64,000 nt of DNA from Paraspadella gotoi (lineage: Eukaryota; Chaetognatha): contig CM119265.1 in NCBI GenBank assembly GCA_051294375.1, positions 27,960,665 through 28,024,664 of the forward strand, read 5' to 3'. Positions within the stretch are counted from its first letter, which is position 1. Each line of letters starts with the position of its first letter. A model generated the notes under the pieces. The model worked only from the letters and a program-made list of their open reading frames with translations, was not told the origin of the DNA and searched no databases. The translations under genes were made by a program, and so were the position numbers. Shown here piece by piece: positions 55,179 through 64,000 of the stretch.

Positions 55179-55194
55179 GCAGAGAGAATCGCGA

Positions 55195-55409
55195 GCACGA
55201 GAGAGAGAGAGAGAGGAGAGAAGAGAGAGAGTCAAAATAAGAACAATAATGAGAGAAAGAAGAGAAAAGACCAGAGAGGGCCGAATGGTGATTCTGCACT
55301 CGATTGGGTAACCATGGGAGTGCTCCGCGTTCTTTGCCACATGCTAGTATCTCAACATTCATCTGAGGGAGACGACACGATAGAGAGATGATGGGGAAGG
55401 ACATGGGAC

Positions 55410-55441
<32 letters not shown>
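55195..55441. repeat. GA-rich tracts
   Basis: GA at about 55200-55240 and 55410-55441 with ordinary sequence between. Confidence 0.8.
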
Positions 55442-55443
<2 letters not shown>

Positions 55444-55609
55444 ATTACAAAAAGAGGAATTGATAGGAACACCAATCGGATTTTCCTCTTTTTTTTCTTC
55501 TTGAAAACGAGAAACATAAAAAAATCGAATAAAGGACAAAGAAAAAAAATGAAGGAAAAAAAAAGACATAAAAATCACAGAATTTTTTTTTTTTTTTAAT
55601 TTTTCGAGT

Positions 55610-55755
55610 GACAATTTTACTTATCATTCTCTGTCTTATTTTTCTCTTTTCTCTCTTTTTCTTTTCTATTTTTTGTTCTTTCTATTTTTCTGTCTTTAAT
55701 TCTTCCTTTCGTATTTTTTCATGTTTATTTCTTTGTTTCTTTTCTTTCTATCTTT

Positions 55756-55826
<71 letters not shown>

Positions 55827-56060
55827 TTTCTTTCTTTCTTTCTTTCTTTCTCTCTATCTTTCTTTCTTTTTTTATTATATCTTTTGCTGACCTTCTTTTC
55901 GTTTTTCCATCTTGCTACCTTTCTATATTTTTCTATTTTTTCTTTTGCTAATATTTCCTTTAATTTTTCTTTTTTTTCTTTTTCCATCTTTCTTTCTCTC
56001 TCTCATTCTCTTCTATCTTTTTCTATCCTTTCCCTTTTATTTTCCTTCTCTTCTCTCCAT
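55610..56060. repeat. (TTTC)n and polypyrimidine tract
   Basis: About 27 TTTC units at 55755-55862 with a few slips, in a longer T/C-rich region. The 201-residue frame 55608-56213 is compositional. Confidence 0.9.
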
Positions 56061-56755
56061 CTATTAATACAAAAAGCCTTCCCCGCCTTTTGTGTCCTTT
56101 TGGGTAAGTTTCCTTGGCTGGGCGGAATGAAAGGCGGGGTAAGGAGTCCCTCAGCGCGGAGAAGCGAATCGCAAGAAATAAAAGTGAATAAACGAATGAA
56201 ACCAGAGAAATGACGATGGTTTTTATGTTATATGTTGTCATTGTATAAACAAAATAATAAGAAACATGTACTCTTGTAATTAAAAGAAACAAAACAAACA
56301 AACGAACTAGATTTTGAAAAAAAGGCAAAAAAAAAATTTTATACGAAATTTGTGAATTTTAACTTTGATTATCTAAAGAGAAAAAAACCAAATTTCGTCT
56401 GATTTGCAAAAAAAAGAAAAAAAGAAAAGAAAGATAAACGAATTTTTTTTTCGAGTTTCTTAATTAAATCTTTTCCTTCGAAAAAAATATATTTAACAGC
56501 CATGACGTTTCTACAAAAAAATATAACTCATATAAATAATAAATAAAAAATTAACTATGATTAAACATTTATGACCAAACCTATTTTTATTTTAATCTTC
56601 AAACAGAAAAAACGAGAATTAAATATTTTTTCTTTCTTATCCTCTTGACTTGTTTTCTCCGTTCCTTTCTGCTTGTTATCAATCACTGATTTATATAAAA
56701 TTGGTACAACCAATATAATATATTGTGTATCATATATAATATATATTTTACATAT
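56061..56755. other. AT-rich spacer
   Basis: A lone ATTGGTACAACCAAT, identical to the head of family C, sits at 56700-56714 without the rest of that repeat. No gene seen. Confidence 0.5.
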
Positions 56756-56756
56756 C

Positions 56757-56808
<52 letters not shown>
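56756..56808. repeat. (CT)n microsatellite
   Basis: About 24 CT units. Confidence 0.95.
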
Positions 56809-56812
<4 letters not shown>

Positions 56813-57064
56813 AATAGTTTAATTTCTTTTCCTCTTTGATATTATCTCTATTTTTATATTTATCATTTCATTCTAATCCCTTTGTCTCTTTCTTTTATTT
56901 TTCTTCTTTTCTTCTTTTTTTCCTCCAAATTAAGAATTTTCGTTACTTCCTCTCCCATCGACCTTTGGCTTTTTTCTTTTCCCTCATCCCAGATCACATA
57001 TTTTCCTTTATTTTCTTTTCTCCTTTCCCTTGTTCAAAACCTCTCTACCCTCGATAATAATTTT

Positions 57065-57965
57065 CCCCTTTCCCCCTGCATACTGTGTAGTTTATCTTCC
57101 CATTTACCCTTCTCCCCTGCATACTATGCAGTTCATCTTCCCCTTCCATCATGCATACTATGGTATTTAACTTTCCCTTCTCCCCTGCATACTACGCAAT
57201 TCATCTTCCCCTTCCCTCTTCTCCCACGCATACTATGCCATTTCTCTACCCCATCCCCCTGCATTAAGGCGTAGTAAAATTTCTAAATTTAACTTTAATT
57301 AAAATTCTAAAAGTGAGGAACGAACAACATAATATTAATGAACATTTATGTAATAAAAAAATTTATAATAAATTTTACAATTTACGCAGTAGGCCATATT
57401 TATACTAGTACTAATTCAATAAATGTTAAAGGTTTTTTCTAAGATTTTTTTGCAGATTTAGATTCGTCATAATAAGTTGATAAAAAGAAAGATAACTCTT
57501 TTTGAAAAATTCTTTCATTAAGTTGGTCAAAAATTAGAAAAAGCTATATATTAAGCTGAAAATTAACTTTTTATATATTAAATATAGTTTTTTTAATTTT
57601 TAACCTACTTAATGAAAGAATTTTTAAAAATGATTTATATTTTCTTTTATAAACTTTTGACGAGGAATTCAAATCTGCAATCAAAGTTAAGAAAAGCTTA
57701 TTTTGAAATTTTTCGATTTTATAAGGATAGTACTATATATAAATATAGCCTACTGCGAAAATTAAAAAACATAAAATTAATTTTTTTTACAAATTAATGT
57801 TCACTGGTGGTATGTTGTTCATAATTAACTTTTAGAATTTTCGTATGTAACTCTCACTACGCCTTACCCTGCATACTATGCAATTAATTTTCCCTTTCCC
57901 TCTTCTCCCCTGCATACTATGATATTTATCTTTCCCTTCCCCCCTGAATACTATGCAATTTACAT
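57065..57965. repeat. 35-41-bp minisatellite split by an inserted element
   Basis: CCCCTGCATACTATGCAATT-type units occur at 57076-57262 and resume at 57867-57960. The interruption is exactly the element 57265-57866. Confidence 0.8.
57265..57866. mobile_element. long-TIR element, family B, with clean TA target duplication
   Basis: TA (57265-57266) then AGGCGTAGT at the left; ACTACGCCT then TA (57865-57866) at the right. Roughly the outer 150 bases of each end are inverted copies (GAACAACAT, GCAGTAGGC, TATATTTATA blocks). About 598 bases, AT-rich, no protein. It splits a minisatellite, so insertion is certain. The TA duplication fits a Tc1/mariner-type or related non-autonomous element. Confidence 0.8.
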
Positions 57966-58920
57966 TCCCCTTCTCTTCCCCTTGTTTACCCCCTTCCCTC
58001 CAAAGCCAGTTTTTTCCACGCACATACCATACAAATCGCCCGTATCCCTCCTTTTCATCTTACAGCCATTTCTCCCTCCCCTCTCGGTTTGCTTCTGCCC
58101 TCCTTCCCTCCCTCCCTTTCTCTTTCACCCCAACTTTATTAATAATTTCTCCAAATCTCTCTCACCTCTCTCTCTCCTCCATCCCTCGCCGCTGTAATTA
58201 ATGTATTTCTCCTCTCTTTCTGCAACCCTTCTCCCGCTTCTCCCTCCCCCCTCCTCGCCGCTTTATTATGTATTTCCTCCCTCTCTTCTCCCCTCTCCCC
58301 CTTCCTCTCCCTCCCTCCTCTCCCGCTTTATTATGTATTTCCTCCCTCTCTTCTCCCTCTCCCCCCCTCCCCCTTTTCTCCCTCCCTTCCGCTTTATATG
58401 TATTCCTCCCTCTCTACTCCCCTCTCCCCTTCCTCCCTCCCTCCTCTCCTCTCTCCTCCGCTTTATTATGTATTTCCTCCCTCTCTCTCTCTTCCCCTAG
58501 TCCCCCTTCTCTCTTCTCCTCTTGATTCCCTCTTCTTCCCTCCTCCCGCTTTTTATTATGTATTTCCTCTCCATTCTTCTCCCCTCCTCCTCCTTCCCTC
58601 CCTCCCTCCCTCCCTCCCTCCCGCTTATATGTATTTCCTTCCTCTTTCTTCCTCTTGCGATTATACTTTCCTCCCCTCTCCTTTCTCTCCTCCCCTTTAT
58701 TCATATTCTCCCTCTCTTCTCCCCTCCCCCTCCCTCCCTCCCTCCCGCTTCTCTTACTGTATTCCTCCCTCATCGTCTCCCTCTCCCCATCCTCCTCCCT
58801 CCCTCCCTCCTCGCTTATATGTATTCCTCCTCTCTCTCCCTCTCCCCTTCCTCCTCACCTCCCTACCTTCTGCCTTTATTATGTATTTCCTCCCCTTCTC
58901 CTCCCATAAGACGCTTTGAA
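57966..58920. repeat. pyrimidine minisatellite, about 60-bp unit
   Basis: Recurring CGCTTTATTATGTATTTCCT followed by CCCTCTCTTCTCCC and C/T-rich filler, about ten copies from 58200. Every frame is largely open; none is a gene. Confidence 0.85.
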
Positions 58921-59196
58921 TAATCGAATGAGGATTTTGCGTCGAGTCGCATTTGTTCTCATTAGATTCCGGTCGTAGATAGATAAGGCAACGGATGCTA
59001 AGGGAGGAAAAAGGGAGGGAGGGAGGAAAAGGAGGAAGTAAGGGGAGGGTTAAGAGGGAGGGGAGGAAGGGGACGGAGAACGGGAAGATGGTAGGAGGAG
59101 AAGAGAGAGGATTGGAGAAAGGGAGAATAGAAAAGAGGGAGGAAAAGAAGGAAGCGGAAGGAGGAAGTAAGGAAGGGGGAGGGAAGAAGGGGAGGA
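58921..59196. other. short unique spacer then purine tract
   Basis: ACGGATGCTAAGGGAGGAAA begins the purine tract at about 58990. A noisy counterpart is at 61680. Confidence 0.6.
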
Positions 59197-59221
59197 NNNN
59201 NNNNNNNNNNNNNNNNNNNNN
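59197..59221. other. assembly gap, exactly 25 N
   Basis: Followed within 700 bases by a noisy duplicate of the sequence on its left. Confidence 0.95.
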
Positions 59222-59890
59222 TTTTCTCTCATTTTACCCTCTCTTTCTCTTCTGCTATTTATCTATGCTTTATTTCCATTGCTCCTCCTTCTTTTTATCT
59301 TTTCATTTGTCCCTCTGATGCCTTTTTATTGGTTATTTAACTCTCTCCTTTTCTCCCTTCTGTCTAATATCTATCGCATATCTTTTCATCTTCCTCCTCC
59401 CTTTCTCTTTCCCCATCGCTTTATTACTATCTTTGTCCTACCTTTTCTCTTACCCCATTTTTCTCCTTCCTTGCAATTCTTCTTTATTAGGTGGTCTCGT
59501 TTTGTCTTAGCTTGAGTTAAAATTTCTAAATTTTTCTTTAATTCTCTTTTATTTAAATTTCTATAATATCTGGGTGTTTTTCTCTTTTTTTTTTTCATGA
59601 TTTTTCTTTTTTATCTGGTAATCTAACTTTATTAATTATTTTATTATGAACATTTTTTATGTGTAATTTAATAAAATATTTTTCTTTTTTCTTTTTATAA
59701 TTTATTAATATTATTTCTAATAATTTATCGTTTTAGTTAGGTCTCATTATTTTTTTTTTCTTTTTTTTTTTCCTATACTTTAGTTTTTACTAATTCATAT
59801 TCTATTTTAATTTTCTTGGTTTTTATAAGTTTGTTTTTTTATTAATTTTTTTTTTGAGACTTTCTAGGATATTCTGTTCTATAATTATTT
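59222..59890. other. T-rich sequence
   Basis: No gene or repeat recognised. Confidence 0.5.
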
Positions 59891-62130
59891 TGTTTGAATA
59901 AAAAGAATTAGATAAACCTCTTTTTTGAAAAATCTTCATTAATGCTTGGCACAAAAATTAGAAAAAGCCTATATATTACACGCTGAAAAAATTTAACTAT
60001 TTAATATTTAATATAGGTTTTTTTATTTTAAACTACTTAAAATGAAAGAATTTTATAAAAAGATTTTATATTTCTTTTTATTAAACTTTTTGACGAGGTA
60101 ATTCAATCTGCAATTCAAAGTTAATGCATAAGCTTATTTTATGAAATTTATTTCGATTTTTATAAGGATAGTATCTATTATTATTATAAATATAGCCTTA
60201 CTTGCGAAAATTTTAAATAAACATCATAAAAATTAATTTTTTGTACAATTAATGTTTCACTCTTGCCGTGTGCTATGTTGTCTATAATTAACTATTTTAT
60301 GAATTCGTACATGCTATACTCTCACTCACGCCTTTACCCCTGCATTTACCTATCAATTAAATTTTTTCCCTTTTCCTCTCTCTTTCCTCCCTTGACTTAT
60401 ACTATTGATTTATATCTTTCCTTCCTCCCTGATTTCATACTATGCAATTATACATTCCCCTCTTCTTCCCTTGTTTACCTCCCTTCTCAAAGCCTACGTT
60501 TTTCCACGCACCATCCATTCAAATCGCCCGTATCCCTCCTCTTTTTTTCTTTTCATCTTAAGCATCTTCTCTACCCTTCCTTCTTCTCTTCTTCCCCTCC
60601 TTCCCTCCCTCTCCTTCTTCCTATCACCCCCACTCTTATTTATAGTGTATTCCCTCCACCTCTCCTTCCTCCCTCCTCTCCTCAAGCCTCTCGCCTTAAT
60701 TATGTTATTTCTCTCCTCTCTTCTGCAACCCTGTCCCCGCTTAGCTCCCTCCCCCTCTCCTCCCGCTTATATTGTTTTCCTCTTTTTCTTCTTTCTTTCC
60801 CTGCTCCTTCCATTATGTATTTCCCTCCTCTCTCTCCCTCCCTTTATGTATCTTCTTTCTTTGCTCTCCCTGCCCCTCACTTTTCACTCGCCCTCCTCAT
60901 CTTCCGCTTTTATATGTCTATTTTCCTCCCTTTTCTCTCTCCTCTCCCTTCTCCCTCCTCTCCTTCCTCTCTCCTCCCGCTTTATATTGTATTCCATCCC
61001 TTCTCTCTTCCCTTCTCTACTACCACACCCCCTCCTCCTCCGCTAATTGATCCTCTCTTCTTCTCTCTCACCTCCTCCTCCCCATCCTCTTATAGTATTT
61101 TCCTCCCATCTCTTCTTCCCCGTCCCCCTTTCTCCTTCTCTCCTCTTTATTTCTCTCATTCTCTTCCCTTTTATCTCTTTTCTCTCCCTCTCCCCCCCTC
61201 CTCCCTCCCGCTTCTACTATTCTCCCTCTCGTCTCCTCTCCCTCTCCTCCCGCTCTCCTACCTTATGTATTTCCTCCTTCTCTTTCTCCCTCTCCCCCTC
61301 CTCCTCCCTCGCCGCTTTTATGTATTTCCTCCCTCTTCTTTCTCCTCCCCCTTTCTTCCCCCCCCTTTTTTTCCTCCCCTTTCCCTTCTCCTCTCCCTCC
61401 CGCTTATATTTTAGTATTTTCCTCTCCTTCTCGTCTCCCTTCTCATCCCCTTCTCTCCCTCCCTGCCCTCCCTCACTTTCCGCTTTATTATTGTATCCTC
61501 CCTCTTCTCTCCCCTCTTCCCCTTCCTTTCCTTCCCCTCCCTAACTCCTCTTCTTTCTCTCTTTTTATTATGTATTTCCTCCCCTTCTCCTCCATTAAGA
61601 TCGCTTTGATATATTATCGAAGATATTTTTCTCGTCGTTTATGGCGCAGTCTCTTTATGATCCGGTCAGATAGATAGTGAACGGATGCTAATGTAGGAAA
61701 AGGGAGGATGGTATGAGAAAAGGAGGAAGTAAGGGGGTTTAGGGTTAAGTGGAGGGGTAGGAATGGGGACGGGTAGAACGGGGATTAGATGGTAGGAGGA
61801 GGAAGAGTAAGGATTGAGAAATGGTGAGAAAGAAAAGATGGGATGGAAAATCATAAGGAAGCGGAAGGAGGAAGTATGAAGTGGATGAAGATAGGAGGAA
61901 GAGATGAGGAGAGGTGTAGTAAGGGAGAGAGTAAAAGGAGGGAGGAACGTAGGAAGGAAAGGTAGGAAGTAAGGAAGGGTGAGGATGAAGAGAGAGGATA
62001 GGAGAAAGGGAAGATGAAAGAGGGGGTAAATAGAAGGATTAGTGGGAAGGAGGAAGGGGAGGAGAAAAGAGAGGAGGGGAGAGAGGGAGAGAGGAAAAGT
62101 GGGAGGGAGGAAGGGGAGGAGAAGAGAGAG
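59891..62130 (+). repeat. noisy direct repeat of about 57480-59196
   Basis: In the same order it contains the right part of the family B element (59930-60330), the CATACTATGCAATT units, the Met-Tyr-Phe-Leu-type minisatellite and the ACGGATGCTAA purine tract (61680), all with frequent indels. The 383-residue frame 60263-61414 is an artefact of this. Confidence 0.75.
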
Positions 62131-62541
62131 GTTAAGGAGGAGAAACAAAAGTCGCGAAGGCGGAAATATGTTTCCTTCTCGTTGTTTTTCTCTTAAGTAT
62201 TTGTTTTCTTTTTGTTTGCTTTGTTTTCAAAATAGAATTTGTTTGTAAATTTCATTAATTAAGACGTTTTTAATTATTGTTGTATACAATGTATAATCTA
62301 CATCCGTAATTCGTATTTAGAATTGAAAGATTCTTAAGCAAATAATGGAAGGGAAGACAGAATAAACAAATGTACAAAAAAAATAAAGAAAAAAAAAAGA
62401 GAAAGAAGAAAAAGAAAGAAATAAGTAAAAGGAAACGATAATCCACGCAAGCAGAATTCTATCGCACACGAATTCATCGCCATTTTTTTTCTTTTCTACA
62501 TTCGCGTTTATATTTATTTCTTTGCCAAAGAAAAATAAAAG

Positions 62542-62543
<2 letters not shown>
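62131..62543. other. AT-rich spacer
   Basis: No recognised feature. Confidence 0.4.

Positions 62544-62577
<34 letters not shown>
62544..62577. repeat. (CT)n microsatellite
   Basis: About 17 CT units. Confidence 0.95.
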
Positions 62578-62579
<2 letters not shown>

Positions 62580-62715
62580 CCAACGTGCCTACGCCGACGA
62601 CGACGACGACGACAAAGACGACGACGAAGACGACGATAGTCCTTTCACAGCGACTTTTTTTTCAAGAAGTTCACCTCTTTTTTTCTCTCACTCCCCAGTA
62701 TTCACCATCACATAA
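62578..62715 (+). CDS. candidate acidic ORF end
   Basis: The frame reads QRAYADDDDDDKDDDEDDDS, then PFTATFFSRSSPLFFSHSPV and FTIT to a TAA at 62713. Lys and Glu interrupt the Asp run. It is open upstream only through the CT repeat and no start or acceptor is clear. Weak. Confidence 0.15.
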
Positions 62716-62899
62716 AACCCATCACTTTTCACACATTGACGGTTGACATCTCGACTCCATTCACAATATTCTCACCCGACAAATCACTCGTCAGTCAAAC
62801 CTCATTCACGATTCTCCCACGCCCAACTATCAAATAACTTACACACTTTCAACCAACAACCACACTTCACAACCACAATTCACAACTCTCCCCACAACA

Positions 62900-63475
62900 T
62901 CCGCCCACGATTGAAGGCGCGAGAAAAAAAAATTCCTTCACTGATTAAATTTTCACGAAAAATTAGTTCGTTTATGAGTTTGAGTCGAAAAAGAAACGAG
63001 AAATTCGGATTTCCTTTACCTTCCTCCACCTCTTCCTCCTCCTCTTACTCCTCTTCTTCCTTTCCTCTTCCTCCTCCTTCTCTTCATCATCCTCTTTTTC
63101 TTCCTCCTCTTCTTCTTCCTCCTCTTCTTCTTCCTCCTCTTCCTCCTACTCCTCCCTTCTACTTCCCTCTCCCCAAGTTTTTTTTTCTTTTTCTTTATTT
63201 TTTTCCTTCTTTTTTGTTTTCTTTTTTTCTTTTTTTCACTTATTCCCTTTTTTGGCCAGTTTTTCATCCTTTTTCCCTTTTATTTCCCTTTTTTGCCCTT
63301 TCCCCCTTTTTTGTCCTTTTCTCCCCTTTAATCTCCTTTTTCCTCCTTTTTTCTCCTTTTTTCTCTATTTTCCTTTTTTGCCCTCAACTTTTTTCGATTC
63401 TCACGGTCGTTTTTGTTTCGTTATTTCCTCTTTCTTCCTTTTTTTTCTTTTTTTTCTTTCACAATTTCTCCTCAG
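62900..63475. repeat. pyrimidine-rich CTTCCTCCT / TTTCCCTTTT tract
   Basis: Triplet-like CTT/CCT units to about 63160, then T-rich. The 266-residue frame 62743-63543 depends on it. Confidence 0.8.
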
Positions 63476-63543
63476 ACGCGGATTTCACTTTCGCCGAGAT
63501 TCACTCTCTCCCCTTCACCGATTCTCACGGCGAATTTCAATGA
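63476..63543 (+). CDS. candidate short terminal exon
   Basis: A very strong acceptor (TTTCACAATTTCTCCTCAG, ending 63475) is followed by a frame reading ADFTFAEIHSLPFTDSHGEF, Q and TGA at 63541. Normal composition begins exactly at the acceptor, which is what a real exon edge looks like. No upstream partner is found. Confidence 0.25.
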
Positions 63544-63678
63544 CTTCACATCTCTCTCATTCCGACGTGATTCTTTATCTCCTCTTACGTTTATCATCGA
63601 CATAACTCAGTTTTTCTTATTTCATTTATAATATATTATATGTTCTATCTATACACTTGTCCTAGTTAACATTATGAA

Positions 63679-63916
63679 ATTGGTACAACCAATATAAAAA
63701 TTATCCATTCATTTAATAAATAAGCTATCTTGCCCCTGACTTTGGACAGGCTTTGGTGGTTTAAGGCCTCCATCACTCTTACAAGATAATGACATAGCAG
63801 GTCCCTGCAAGCTTTCAATCAAGACTCTCTCACAGTCTCGTTTATTCACTCCCAGAGTACCTGGCTTCCCTATCAATGAAGTGGAAAATATTTCAAAGAA
63901 TGTTTCAATTGTATAT
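63679..63916 (+). repeat. dispersed repeat family C
   Basis: Starts at ATTGGTACAACCAAT. Closely matches the inverted copy at 47468-47668 and more loosely 43380-43712, which carries extra sequence near 43440-43550. Confidence 0.75.
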
Positions 63917-63944
63917 TTCTTATCCTATTCGCTATTTTCTTTCT

Positions 63945-64000
63945 TTTCTTTTCTTTTCTTTTCTTTTCTTTTCTTTTCTTTACTTTACTTTACTTTACTT
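63945..64000. repeat. (TTTTC)n changing to (TTTAC)n
   Basis: Pentamer array that shifts unit near 63983 and continues past the window edge. Confidence 0.95.

Noticed and set aside
54823-55614. 263-residue minus-strand protein with poly-Arg
   Set aside because: Runs through GA repeats and the complement of the GAC run; composition entirely explained by repeats.
60263-61414. 383-residue plus-strand protein
   Set aside because: Noisy duplicate of a pyrimidine minisatellite; no stops because of composition.
62743-63543. 266-residue plus-strand protein as a whole
   Set aside because: Mostly pyrimidine tract; only the last 22 residues after the strong acceptor were kept as a weak exon candidate.

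Overview
This is a repeat-saturated stretch of a nuclear genome from an animal, probably an invertebrate. Evidence is GT-AG introns, a tRNA-derived SINE, TA-flanked inverted-repeat elements, a decayed Ty3/Gypsy retroelement and very abundant (GA)n, (CT)n, (TTTC)n and (CGT)n microsatellites. I cannot name the species from the sequence. Most long open frames lie in pyrimidine-only or purine-only tracts, where stop codons cannot arise on one strand, so they are not genes.

Layout: 1-5.3 kb is low-complexity DNA with one dispersed repeat that carries an inserted MITE, plus a G/C-rich patch with three GTCACGTG sites. 5.3-9.2 kb holds the one convincing protein gene: three exons (6389-6452, 6540-6900, 8233-8500) encoding 230 residues, with an acidic N-terminus, a PLDLS motif of the kind bound by CtBP co-repressors, and a helical basic C-terminal part. 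Its second intron hosts a TIR element and a SINE. Short coding-like islands follow it. After a 25-N gap, 11.3-16.6 kb repeats 5.3-11.2 kb with many errors. 16.6-20.5 kb is mostly featureless, with a weak ORF and a promoter-like patch. 20.5-21.6 kb has 31-bp and 44-bp tandem repeats.

After another 25-N gap, 21.7-40.2 kb is error-rich. It holds two head-to-head arms of a Ty3/Gypsy-like element, a third damaged copy of the gene's last exon region, and a second noisy version of the 31-bp and 44-bp arrays. 40.3-64 kb alternates large N gaps, microsatellites, and four dispersed repeat families, several present in both orientations. It also has a tRNA-Cys-like sequence and a handful of isolated candidate exons, several with poly-Asp runs. 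A third gap-plus-noisy-duplicate pair lies at 57-59.2 kb and 59.9-62.1 kb.

Three of the four 25-N gaps are followed by noisy repetition of nearby sequence. This pattern looks like an assembly in which uncorrected long reads were used to fill gaps, so many apparent duplications, inversions and pseudogenes here may be artefacts. I found no convincing new multi-gene system. The best biological lead is the three-exon PLDLS gene and the coding-like islands just downstream of it.
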